NCBI GenBank assembly: GCA_005883625.1 | Contig: VBDU01000061.1 | Span: 1 to 33,671 of the forward strand | Direction of reading: 5' to 3' | DNA from: Chloroflexota bacterium | GTDB lineage: Bacteria > Chloroflexota > Limnocylindria > P2-11E | DNA length: 33,671 nt | Shown here: in pieces, positions 23,452-31,280 of the stretch | How the letters are laid out: every line of letters begins with the position of its first letter | How positions within the stretch are numbered: position 1 is the first letter of the stretch | The notes under the pieces: generated by a model | Seen by the model: only the letters and a program-made list of their open reading frames with translations | What the model was told of the DNA's origin: nothing | Databases searched by the model: none | Translations under genes and position numbers: made by a program

Positions 23452-24272
23452 TCGCGACGCCGCTCGCGACCGGCGCCGCGCTCGCGGCGCTTCGCGACGA
23501 TGAGCAGCTTCGGCGACCGCGGTCCGGTGCTCGAGCCGTCGTAGTCGCCGTGCATGGACTCGATCTCGAACCCCGCCTCCGGAAAGAGCAGCTCGGCCTC
23601 GCGGCGGTAGAGGTAGTGGAGCGTCGCTTCCCGCTCCCACCGCCGGACCGCGCCGCCCGGGTCGACCTCCTCGTACCACCAGCGGAAGGTCGTCCCGTCG
23701 ACGTTCGCTTGCACGCTCGAGAACTTCGCGACCTCGCGGCCGCTCTCGGGATCCTCGCGCGTCCAATCCCGGACGACGCCGCCGTCGAGCCCGGCGATGC
23801 GTGCGGGGTCGGGCTGGAAGACGTCGATCGCCAGGCGGCCGTCGGGCGCGAGGTGCTCGCGCGAGCGTGCGAGGCACTGCCAGCGCTCGTCCGGCGCCAG
23901 CATGAGGAACGTGTTCGCGGGGACCGTGATGAGAGCGAAGGTGCCGTCGAACGAGAAGTTGCGCATGTCGCCCTCGACCCAGCGCACGTCCGCACCCACG
24001 GCTCGAGCCCGCCGCTCGGCGCGCGCGAGCATCGCGGACGATCGGTCCAGGCCGACGACGGCGTGCCCGTCCACGGCGAGCGGCACCGCGACGCGGCCGG
24101 TCCCGCAGCCGAGCTCCAGGATCGGCCCGCCGGTGAGTCGTGCGAGACCGCGGAACCAATCGACGTCCGCGGCGAGATCCCGCGCCGCGTAGTCGAGGTC
24201 GTAGAGCGCGGCGACGCGTGCCGCCTCCTCCTCGGTCGCCGGCGCGCCGAACCAGTCGACCTTATCGGCCAG
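23448..24272 (-). CDS. SAM-dependent methyltransferase (class I), CTG start
   Basis: A 274-aa Rossmann-fold methyltransferase. Seen: motif I ILELGCGTGRVAVPLA (about 63-78), GLDRSSAMLARA (SAM ribose-binding region), VEGDMRNFSF (motif II/post-I) and FALITVPANTFLML (motif for class I small-molecule enzymes). The target is unknown. Start: the frame has no ATG, GTG or TTG before GTG 24086, which lies after motif I and cannot be the true start. CTG 24272 has GGGAGG 6 nt upstream and overlaps the end of the M20 gene by 11 nt, giving the N-terminus LADKVDWFGAPATEEEAAR. I therefore call a CTG start. Its stop overlaps the D-aminoacylase GTG. Confidence 0.88.
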   Translation of the reverse strand: MADKVDWFGAPATEEEAARVAALYDLDYAARDLAADVDWFRGLARLTGGPILELGCGTGRVAVPLAVDGHAVVGLDRSSAMLARAERRARAVGADVRWVEGDMRNFSFDGTFALITVPANTFLMLAPDERWQCLARSREHLAPDGRLAIDVFQPDPARIAGLDGGVVRDWTREDPESGREVAKFSSVQANVDGTTFRWWYEEVDPGGAVRRWEREATLHYLYRREAELLFPEAGFEIESMHGDYDGSSTGPRSPKLLIVAKRRERGAGRERRRE

Positions 24273-25428
24273 CGTGCGCCTCCCGGGCGCGCCGCGCGAG
24301 CGAGGGATCGCAGAGCACGTCGATCGCCGTCATCGCCAAAGCCTTCGCCGCGACGCGCATGGTCTCGAGCGCTCGCGGGGTCGCCGCCGCGGCGGCGAAC
24401 TCGATGGAGTGGCCCGGCACGGGACCGGGCGTGATGGCCAGGAAGGGGTGGATCCCCGGCACCACCGTGCTCACGTTGCCCATGTCGGTCGAGCCGTGGG
24501 TGTCGGCCGGACGTCGCGGCTGGAGGCTGCGGCCCAGGCTGCCGGCGTTCGCGGAAAAGGCCTCGGCGAGCGGGCGGTTCGTGCGCACGACCTCGCACAC
24601 GTCGCTCCACTCGTACCGGAGCTCGCAGCCGGTCGCGAGCGCGGCGCCCTCGAAGCACGCGAGGACGCGCTGTCGCAGCTCGCCGAGATAGGCGTTGTCC
24701 GGCGAGCGGACCATGAGGCGCGCCGCGGCGCGGTCCGGGATGATGTTCGCCGCCTTTCCGCCATCGGTGATGATCCCGTGCAGTCGGGAGTCGCTGCGCA
24801 CGACGAGGCGCAGCGCGGACAGCGCGTTCCAACCGAGGATGAGCCCGTCGAGGGCGTTGATGCCTTCGTGCGGCTCCGCCGCCGCGTGCGCGGCCTTCCC
24901 GCGGAGCTCGACGTCGAGCGTGACCATCGCGAGCATGAGCGGGTCGAGCTCGTCGCGGTCTCCGGGGTGGTACATGAGCGCGGCGTCGACGTCGGCGAAG
25001 ACGCCCGCCTTGATGAGCGCGACCTTCCCGTTGCCGCGCTCCTCGGCCGGACAGCCGACGACGCGCACGCGACCCTTGACGTCCCCGGCGACGTCGCGCA
25101 AGGCCAGGAACGCGCCGGCGGCGGCGGTGCCCATGAGGTTGTGCCCGCACGCGTGGCCGACGCCGGGCAGCGCGTCGTATTCGCCGAGGATCGCGACGAC
25201 CGGCCTGCCCGACCCGGCCTCGGCGACGAAGGCGGTCTCGAGCCCGCCCGCCGATCGACGGACGTCGGCCCCCTCCCGCGAGAGATAGCTCGCGAGGGCG
25301 TCGGCGGCGAAGCGCTCCTCGTAGGCGAGCTCGGGCCTGGCATGGATCTCGAGCGCCAGTCGGTCGAGCGCGTCCGCGCGCGCGTCGACCCGCTCCGCGA
25401 CACGGACCTTCAGCCCGGCGGCGTCCAT
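24262..25428 (-). CDS. M20 family amidohydrolase/dipeptidase (M20D type)
   Basis: A 388-aa zinc amidohydrolase. Seen: HARPELAYEE (about 29-38), the metal and catalytic region ILGEYDALPGVGHACGHN (about 80-97), CPAEERGNGK with the general-base Glu, the dimerisation domain insert (KAAHAAAEPHEGINALDG), and GSTDMGNVS near the C-terminus. The EYDALP and STDMGN forms match the PM20D2/AbgB-like branch, which cleaves dipeptides or N-acyl amino acids. In this operon a deacetylase for N-acetyl-L-glutamate made by the DgcN/DgcA-like pair would close the route to L-glutamate; that is inference. ATG 25428 has TAACTT 9 nt upstream and no Shine-Dalgarno. Confidence 0.9.
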   Translation of the reverse strand: MDAAGLKVRVAERVDARADALDRLALEIHARPELAYEERFAADALASYLSREGADVRRSAGGLETAFVAEAGSGRPVVAILGEYDALPGVGHACGHNLMGTAAAGAFLALRDVAGDVKGRVRVVGCPAEERGNGKVALIKAGVFADVDAALMYHPGDRDELDPLMLAMVTLDVELRGKAAHAAAEPHEGINALDGLILGWNALSALRLVVRSDSRLHGIITDGGKAANIIPDRAAARLMVRSPDNAYLGELRQRVLACFEGAALATGCELRYEWSDVCEVVRTNRPLAEAFSANAGSLGRSLQPRRPADTHGSTDMGNVSTVVPGIHPFLAITPGPVPGHSIEFAAAAATPRALETMRVAAKALAMTAIDVLCDPSLARRAREAHAGR

Positions 25429-25443
25429 GGCCGGCCTAAGTTA
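25429..25443 (-). promoter_or_regulatory. Possible internal -10 box before the M20 gene
   Basis: TAACTT (25443-25438, minus) lies 9 nt before ATG 25428 and overlaps the TAA stop of the preceding membrane-protein gene. Spacing matches the other leaderless-type starts in the window. Confidence 0.35.
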
Positions 25444-25815
25444 GCCCGAACGCACAAGCCGACGTGACGAGAGCACGATCTCGGCGAGGACGAAGCCCGC
25501 GAGCACGAACGTCGCCGTGATGACCGAGAGCCCGTCGACCGCGCGGAGCAGCGCGAACGCGCCCACGACGAGGCCAAGGCCGATCCCGCGTCTCGCCGCG
25601 CGGCCGCGGTGCGCCGGGCGGCGGCGGGGCGTCGCACGGGCGGCGGCGCGCTCCTCGAGGAAGATCGCGCCGAGCCCGGCGAGCCCCGCACTCGTCAGCG
25701 TCGCCCCGGCGACGACGAGCGCGAGCGCGCCGCGATCGTCGACGTCACGGGTGACGACCGTGAGGACCACGATCGCGGCGCCGCCGAGCGCGGCCGCGGC
25801 GAGCGCGAGCCTCAC
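25441..25815 (-). CDS. Small membrane protein of unknown function
   Basis: A 124-aa protein with four hydrophobic segments: about residues 3-21, 30-52, 76-92 and 97-115, separated by a very basic cytoplasmic loop (ARATPRRRPAHRGRAARRG, about 58-76). No known family is recognised. The GTG at 25815 overlaps the rmuC stop (GTGA), and its TAA is 12 nt before the M20 start, so it is a middle member of the operon. The coupling and the hydrophobic pattern support it as a real gene; its role is unknown. Confidence 0.65.
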   Translation of the reverse strand: MRLALAAAALGGAAIVVLTVVTRDVDDRGALALVVAGATLTSAGLAGLGAIFLEERAAARATPRRRPAHRGRAARRGIGLGLVVGAFALLRAVDGLSVITATFVLAGFVLAEIVLSSRRLVRSG

Positions 25816-26888
25816 TCCTGGACGCGCATCGGGAGCGGGACCTGCTCGCCGCCTGCGGCGATCGGCGCCTGCGCGAGCGCCTCGATCGCGCCGGACGCGC
25901 GCGCGAGGGCGCGCTCGGTCTCGTCGAACTTGTTCGTCGCGTTCTGGAGATGGCGACCAAGCTGGTCGTGCAGCTCGACGAAGCGCTCGAACTCGCGACG
26001 GACCTGCGCGATGCCCTGCTGGAGCTCCCGCGTGCGCTCCTGCATCGCGAGGCCGCGCACCGCGAGCGCGACCATCTGGAGATACCCCAGGAGCGTGTTC
26101 GGCGAGGCGGGGATGACGTGGCGCTCCGCGCAGTACGCGTGGATGTCGATCTCGGTCTCGGGATCCTCGCGTATCAGCTCGTAATAGACGCTTTCCGACG
26201 GCACGTAGAGGAGCGCGTAATCGATCGTCTGATCCTGCGGGGAGACGTAGCGCGCGACCGCGTCGACGTGTCGCTTGGCCTGCTGGAGGAACGCGCGGCG
26301 CCGCGACCGTCGTTCCGTGTCGTCGGTCGCGCTCGCCAGCGCGGCGTACGACTCGTTCGGGAACTTCGCGTCGATCGGCACGAGGCGGCTCGCGAAGCGG
26401 ACGACCGCGTCGACCCGCGAGCCGTCCCGGTACGTGTACTGGGTCTCGTACGCGCCTGTCGGCAGGCAGTCCGCCAGGAGCCGCTCGAGCATGAGCTCGC
26501 CGAAGCCCCCGCGTGTCTTTGGTCCGCGCAAGAGGTCCTGCAGCGAGCCGATGTCCTTCGCGAGCTCGCCGATGCGCGCGCTCTGCTCGCCGAGCGTGCC
26601 GAGCTGGCGCGACAGGTCGGAGAGCGTGCGCTGCGTCGCGCCGGTCTGCGTCACCAGCTGCTGCTCCGTCGTCCCGAGCGAGCGCTGTAGCTCCGCCCGC
26701 AGCTCGTCGACCGATCGCGCGACGAGCGCGACGCTCCCCTGCAGCCCTTGCTGAGCCGCGGCGACCTGCGCGGCGATGGCCTCGCTCCCCGCGGGCGCGA
26801 CGCCCGCCGCCGGCCGTCGCAAGGTCGCGACGATCGCTACGGTCGCGACCACGAGCGCCGCTAGCGCGACGAGCAGCGTGCCCTCCAT
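25812..26888 (-). CDS. rmuC: DNA recombination protein RmuC
   Basis: A 358-aa RmuC-family protein: an N-terminal membrane anchor (LLVALAALVVATVAIVATL, about residues 4-22), a coiled-coil stalk (about 35-125) and the nuclease-like RmuC core GPKTRGGFGELMLERLLAD ... VDAVVRFASRLVPIDAKFPN ... LLYVPSESVYYELI ... ASPNTLLGYLQMVALAVRG. RmuC limits inversions at short inverted repeats in E. coli, and a nuclease activity is proposed. I chose ATG 26888 because it places the hydrophobic anchor at the N-terminus; a longer frame upstream to 27188 covers only the divergent MFS promoter and gene. It is the first gene of the long minus-strand operon. Confidence 0.9.
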   Translation of the reverse strand: MEGTLLVALAALVVATVAIVATLRRPAAGVAPAGSEAIAAQVAAAQQGLQGSVALVARSVDELRAELQRSLGTTEQQLVTQTGATQRTLSDLSRQLGTLGEQSARIGELAKDIGSLQDLLRGPKTRGGFGELMLERLLADCLPTGAYETQYTYRDGSRVDAVVRFASRLVPIDAKFPNESYAALASATDDTERRSRRRAFLQQAKRHVDAVARYVSPQDQTIDYALLYVPSESVYYELIREDPETEIDIHAYCAERHVIPASPNTLLGYLQMVALAVRGLAMQERTRELQQGIAQVRREFERFVELHDQLGRHLQNATNKFDETERALARASGAIEALAQAPIAAGGEQVPLPMRVQE

Positions 26889-26980
26889 GGGCGCATTCTC
26901 GTTCGCCGAGCTCGTTAGCACAAGCGTTCTAGCAGGGAATTTCTGTGGCCCAGGGCACACCGGGGCACCGGCCGCTGCGC

Positions 26981-26993
26981 TACAACGGCCGCC
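26981..26993 (+). promoter_or_regulatory. Probable -10 box of a leaderless promoter
   Basis: TACAAC at 26981-26986 lies 7 nt before the GTG at 26994; there is no Shine-Dalgarno. It stands in the 105-bp region divergent from rmuC. Confidence 0.45.
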
Positions 26994-28106
26994 GTGAGCG
27001 CCCAGCCGACCAAGCCGCTCTCGTTCTGGGAATCGGCGATCTACGGCTTCGGGAACCTCGGGGCCAGCGCGGTCTACGGGTTCCTCAACTCGGCCGCCGG
27101 CCTCTATCTCGAGCGCTACCCGGCGGTGCCGACGTGGGCGGTGGGCCTCTTGTCGCAGGAGCGCTCGCTCGCCGGTGCCTTTGCGCAACCAATTGTGGGT
27201 TCAATCTCCGACCGGACGCGAACCCGGATCGGCCGACGGCGGCCCTTCTTCATCGTCGGCGTCAGCCTCACCGCGGCGTCGCTCCTGTTTCTCGCCGGCT
27301 TCCCGCCGCTCGTCCCGATGGTCCTCGTGCTCTCGGTGAACGCGTTCTTCCTCAACGTCGCCGTCGATCCGTACCTCGCGCTCATGGCCGACCTCGTGCC
27401 ACCCGGCCAGCGCGGACGCGTCGGGACCGTGCTCGCGATCTTCAACATGCTCGGCCAGATCGGCGCGACGCTCCTCGGCCTGTTCCTTTGGGATCGCTCT
27501 CCTGAGCTCGTGTTCGTCCTCGTGGCCGTGATCCTGGTCGCCGCGTTCGCGGTCACGACGATCGGCGTCCGCGAGCCGCCGCACCCGCCCGCCCCGACCG
27601 AACGCGTGAAGGTGGATCTCGTCGCCTACGTCCGTGGCGTGCTGGCGCTCGTCGGAACGATCGTCGGCGCGGTCCCCGCCGGCTACACCGCCGACCGCAT
27701 CGGCAAGAAGCCGGTAATCGCGGCGGGGCTGCTCCTCTTCTCGATCCTCGCCCTCATCGGCTCACAGGTGCAGACCGTTCCGCAGGCGCTCGTCGCGATG
27801 GGCGTCATCGGGCTCGCCAACGGCATCTGGACCGCGCTCAACGTGCCGCTCCTCGTCGACCTCGTCCCGCCGGAGCGCGCCGCCGAGATGACGGGCCTCG
27901 GATCCGGCACCTGGTCGCTGGCGCAGCCCATCGGCGCGGTGATCGCCGGGATCCTCATCGGCAGCTTCGACAGCTATCGCGCGTCGTTCGTCGGCGCGGC
28001 GGTCCTCGTATTTGTGAGCTTCCTTCTGCTCCTCACGGTCCGGGCACCCCGCCTGGCCACGATCCCCGTCCCTCCTGTCGTTGCGCAGGGACGGTCCGCT
28101 ACTTAA
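26994..28106 (+). CDS. MFS transporter apparently lacking TM7
   Basis: A 370-aa major-facilitator protein. The N-terminal half has six membrane segments (from SAIYGFGNLGASAVYGFLNS to ELVFVLVAVILVAAFAVTTI), with the MFS loop-2/3 motif GSISDRTRTRIGRRRP and DPYLALMADLVP. The C-terminal half has GAVPAGYTADRIGKKP, the corresponding motif before TM9, and three more helices. Odd: the central loop VKVDLVAYVRGV is followed almost directly by ALVGTIVGAVPAG, leaving no TM7; relatives have about 45-50 extra residues there and a total near 420. This looks like an in-frame deletion near 27640. The substrate is unknown; resemblance is to sugar/SLC45-like or drug-type carriers. GTG start, leaderless-type promoter. 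Confidence 0.82.
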   Translation: MSAQPTKPLSFWESAIYGFGNLGASAVYGFLNSAAGLYLERYPAVPTWAVGLLSQERSLAGAFAQPIVGSISDRTRTRIGRRRPFFIVGVSLTAASLLFLAGFPPLVPMVLVLSVNAFFLNVAVDPYLALMADLVPPGQRGRVGTVLAIFNMLGQIGATLLGLFLWDRSPELVFVLVAVILVAAFAVTTIGVREPPHPPAPTERVKVDLVAYVRGVLALVGTIVGAVPAGYTADRIGKKPVIAAGLLLFSILALIGSQVQTVPQALVAMGVIGLANGIWTALNVPLLVDLVPPERAAEMTGLGSGTWSLAQPIGAVIAGILIGSFDSYRASFVGAAVLVFVSFLLLLTVRAPRLATIPVPPVVAQGRSAT

Positions 28107-28144
28107 AACGGTAGCGCGCGGCGCCTGATACCGATTTAGAGAGC

Positions 28145-28164
28145 ACGTCTCTGTGCAGAGACGT
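28145..28164. terminator. Perfect hairpin between convergent MFS and helicase genes
   Basis: ACGTCTCT-GTGC-AGAGACGT (8-bp perfect stem) lies between the MFS stop (28106) and the helicase stop, touching the helicase TAA. Its position fits a bidirectional terminator. T-runs are weak: the minus side continues GCTCTCTAAATCGG. Confidence 0.5.
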
Positions 28165-31100
28165 TACGCGGGGATCAGCTGCGTGCCCGCGACGCCACGC
28201 GCGGTGAGCGAGCTCGGGCAGATCTGGTGATAGGGACACTGCTGGCAGGTCCGTAGGCCCTTCGCCGGGGCTGGGCCGAACTCGCGCGCGCGGATACGCG
28301 ACGCCGTCGCCGTGATGACGGTCGCGACGAGGCTCATATCGTCATCGCTCGGCGTGATCGAGCCGCGCTCCCCCGTCTCCAAGAAGTGGAGCGCCGCCCG
28401 CGCGGGGCGCGTCCCGTACATCCGCTCGTGGGCGAGCGCGTAGAGGCGGAGCTGAAGGTCCTGGTTCGCCGCCCGTTGTGGCTTGTCGCTCCCTTCGTCG
28501 ACCGCGCTCGATTTGTAGTCGACGACGGCGGGGCCCTCGGGGGTGCGGTCGACGCGGTCCCAGCGGCCTACGACCCGATCCCGTCCGAGCATGAACGAGA
28601 AGCGCTGCTCGACGAGATCCGCGGCGGGCATGCCGCGTTCTTGTTCGTGGAAGCGCCGCAGGGCGTCGAGTCCCGCGGTGAAGCGCTCGCTCTCATGCTC
28701 CGGGCTGATGAAGCCCTCGGCGAGCCAGGCCGCCTTGAACGTCGCCTGAAGATCCTCGAGCGTGGGCGTCTCGCCTTCGCGCTTGCGGCGGAGATAGTCG
28801 CGCACGGCCTCGTGGAGCGCGAGCCCGTAGATCATGGGCGGCGTCGGCAGCACCGGGATCTGCAGCACGTGCTTGAAGCGGTAGAGCAACGGGCATCGGC
28901 GGTAGTCCTCGATGTCGCTGTACGAGACGGTGAGCACGTCGTCCGCCGAGAGCGCGGGAAGCGGCGCGTCCGCCTCCTCGGGCGGCGCCTGGAAGCGCTG
29001 GATCTCGTCGTAGGCCGCGAGCCGTGCCGAGATGCGCTCGGGCTGACGGCCGAGCGCCTCGCCCACGAAGCGGCTCGGCCGGTAGGCGCGCGTACCCCCG
29101 TAGTCGACCGCGCTCGTGAAGAAGAACGCGTCCTTCGCTCTGGTCATCGCGACGTAGGCGAGACGCCGCTCCTCGGCGACGTGCCGGTCACGGGACGGGC
29201 CGGGGCTCTTCGCCAGCGCGGTCGGGAGCGGGAGCGACTCGGCCCGGAATTGGCCAGGCAGCCGCTCGTCGGTAGCGGCGGCGAGGAATACGACCGCGAA
29301 CTCGAGGCCCTTTGCCTTGTGGATCGAGAGCACGTTCACGAGGTCGGCGGCCGGCTCGAAGTCCGCGGCGCCGGGATCGTCCCCCGCCTCGCGTAGGAGC
29401 TCCAGGTGCGGGACGAAGAACGAGGCGTGATCGGTGACGAGCGTGCGTGCCGCCGAGTGCACGAGCCGGAAGAACTTGGCGACGTTCTGCCCCTGCTCCT
29501 CGGCCAGCGCCGAGTCCGGCTCGAGGTACCGTGCCAGGAGCTTTGACCGATCGAGGAAGTCGTAGAGGAGCTCCGCCGTCGTCAGCTCGGCCGCGCGCTG
29601 CTCGTAATAGGCGAGGTCCGCGACGAGCGTCTGCGCCGCCGCGCGCGCGGCGCCGCCGTAAGGACCCTCGCCGCGGGCGATCTCCTCGAACACGTCCCGC
29701 AGTGGCTTCTGCCGTCGGCCACCAGACTCCGTCGCGCGGGCGAGCTCGCCCGGGGGGAAGCCGTAGAGCGACGACACCGCGAGGTGGTAAACGTGGCGCG
29801 AGTCGGTCGGGAGCGCGACCGCCGAGAGGAAGCTGATGAGAAGCCGGATCTCGTCCCGCTCGTAAAGCTGTCCCCCGCCCGAGAAGTGGGTGGGGATGCG
29901 CCGTTTCGCGAGCGCGTTCAGGAACGGCGTCGCGTCCGCGTTGTTGCGGACGAGGATGGCGAAGTCGCCGTAGCGCCGACGTCGGGCGAGCCGCTCGCGG
30001 GCGATGCGCTCGGCTACGTCCTCGGCTTCGAGCGCGCTCGAGGTGAACTGAAGGTGGTCGACCTCGAGGTCGTCGCCGCTCGGCCGGCCGCGCAGCCGCT
30101 TGTCGATCCCGAGCCGCGCCTCGAGGCGGTCGGGGTTGTTCTGGATGAGGCGATACGCCGCGTCGAGGATCCCCTGCCGCGAGCGGCGGTTCTCGACGAG
30201 CGTGACCACCGTCCGCTCCGGGAAGGCCTCGCCGAAGGCGTCGAAGTTCGCGAGCGTGGCCCCGCGCCAGGCGAAGATCGACTGATCGTCGTCGCCGACA
30301 ACGGTGATGTTGCGGTGCGGATCGACCAGCAGACGCAGGAGCTTGAACTGGGAGTCGTTCGTGTCCTGGAACTCGTCCACGAGGACGTAGCGATACCTAT
30401 TCTGGAGGCGGCGCGCCGCCGCCGGCCGCTCCCGCAGGAGCCGGAGCGAGAGCGCGATCTGATCGCCGAAGTCGACGACGCCGTGGCGCTCCTTCAGGGC
30501 GGTGTACGCGGCGTAGACCGCTGCGAGCTCCTCCTGCGACTCCGCTTCGTCCGCCGCCGCGGCGGGATCGGTCGCCGTCCCGGACGCCGCGCGCAGCGCC
30601 CGCGCGTGCTCGACGTAGTCCTCGGCGGAGACGTCCTCGTCGCGCGCGCGGCCGAAGAGGTCTAGGAGGGCGCGGACGTACTGGAGCGGGTCCCCCGCCG
30701 GCCGGTACCGCCGGAGCGGCAGGCCGATCCCGCACTGCGCGCACCCGTAGAGGTGCTCGCGGACGAGGATCGTCTGCTCGGCCTGCGAGAGCACGCGGAG
30801 CTCGCCGGAGCGGCCGAGCTCGAGGGCGAACTCGCGGACGATCTGATCTCCGAGGCCATGGAATGTGGTGATGACCGCATCGTTGAGCCCCATCGGCGTG
30901 TAGAGGTCGACGCGCGCCTGCATCGCGGCCGCCGCCTTCTCGGTGAACGTGACCGCAAGGATCTCGTGCGGCTTCGCGCGCTTCGCCGTGATGAGGTGGA
31001 CGATCCGGGCGGTGAGGACGTGCGTCTTTCCGGTCCCGGCGCCGGCGACGATGAGCAGGGGCCCTTCGCCGTGCTCGACGGCTCGCCGCTGCTCGTCGGT

Positions 31101-31241
31101 CAGCGTCCGCAGGATGTCGGGCGGCTCCTCCCCCAATAGGAAGGAGAGCTGCTCGCTCAGCGGCGGTGTCTCCGCGCAAAGACGAAAGAGACCATCTGTT
31201 CTACTGAGAGTACCGCCTCGGACGCGGGGCTCGCCCGCCAT
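28164..31241 (-). CDS. UvrD/PcrA-type helicase fused to a Fe-S PD-(D/E)XK nuclease
   Basis: A 1025-aa superfamily 1A helicase-nuclease. Seen: [20 protein letters not shown] and Walker A GAGTGKT (about 67-73), [12 protein letters not shown] (Ia), [11 protein letters not shown] (II), [13 protein letters not shown] (III), [15 protein letters not shown] (IV), [18 protein letters not shown] (V) and YVAMTRAKD (VI). The C-terminal 260 residues hold a RecB/AddB-type nuclease: [26 protein letters not shown] (catalytic Asp/Lys near residue 905) and [10 protein letters not shown], giving with the first Cys an AddB/Cas4-like iron-sulfur cluster. No AddB or AddA partner is adjacent. ATG 31241 is the longest start; a CTG at 31160 with GGAG 9 nt upstream would give LSEQLSF, closer to homologous N-termini. 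Confidence 0.92.
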   Translation of the reverse strand: MAGEPRVRGGTLSRTDGLFRLCAETPPLSEQLSFLLGEEPPDILRTLTDEQRRAVEHGEGPLLIVAGAGTGKTHVLTARIVHLITAKRAKPHEILAVTFTEKAAAAMQARVDLYTPMGLNDAVITTFHGLGDQIVREFALELGRSGELRVLSQAEQTILVREHLYGCAQCGIGLPLRRYRPAGDPLQYVRALLDLFGRARDEDVSAEDYVEHARALRAASGTATDPAAAADEAESQEELAAVYAAYTALKERHGVVDFGDQIALSLRLLRERPAAARRLQNRYRYVLVDEFQDTNDSQFKLLRLLVDPHRNITVVGDDDQSIFAWRGATLANFDAFGEAFPERTVVTLVENRRSRQGILDAAYRLIQNNPDRLEARLGIDKRLRGRPSGDDLEVDHLQFTSSALEAEDVAERIARERLARRRRYGDFAILVRNNADATPFLNALAKRRIPTHFSGGGQLYERDEIRLLISFLSAVALPTDSRHVYHLAVSSLYGFPPGELARATESGGRRQKPLRDVFEEIARGEGPYGGAARAAAQTLVADLAYYEQRAAELTTAELLYDFLDRSKLLARYLEPDSALAEEQGQNVAKFFRLVHSAARTLVTDHASFFVPHLELLREAGDDPGAADFEPAADLVNVLSIHKAKGLEFAVVFLAAATDERLPGQFRAESLPLPTALAKSPGPSRDRHVAEERRLAYVAMTRAKDAFFFTSAVDYGGTRAYRPSRFVGEALGRQPERISARLAAYDEIQRFQAPPEEADAPLPALSADDVLTVSYSDIEDYRRCPLLYRFKHVLQIPVLPTPPMIYGLALHEAVRDYLRRKREGETPTLEDLQATFKAAWLAEGFISPEHESERFTAGLDALRRFHEQERGMPAADLVEQRFSFMLGRDRVVGRWDRVDRTPEGPAVVDYKSSAVDEGSDKPQRAANQDLQLRLYALAHERMYGTRPARAALHFLETGERGSITPSDDDMSLVATVITATASRIRAREFGPAPAKGLRTCQQCPYHQICPSSLTARGVAGTQLIPA

Positions 31242-31280
31242 GAGCAGGCGGCCGCACCCTGGCCTGGGCGAAAAGATGGC

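Noticed and set aside
21910..23544. 544-codon plus-strand frame antisense to the D-aminoacylase
   Set aside because: Composition is typical of a shadow, and no motif or start signal is seen; the opposite strand has a full set of amidohydrolase motifs.
23451..24159. N-terminal extension of the D-aminoacylase frame to 24159
   Set aside because: The extra residues are the out-of-frame reading of the methyltransferase gene. Conserved sequence starts at GTG 23451, which has a GTGA overlap.
28107..28163. AT-richer gap with hairpin as an attachment site
   Set aside because: No integrase, tRNA or direct repeat is nearby; a terminator between convergent genes explains it.
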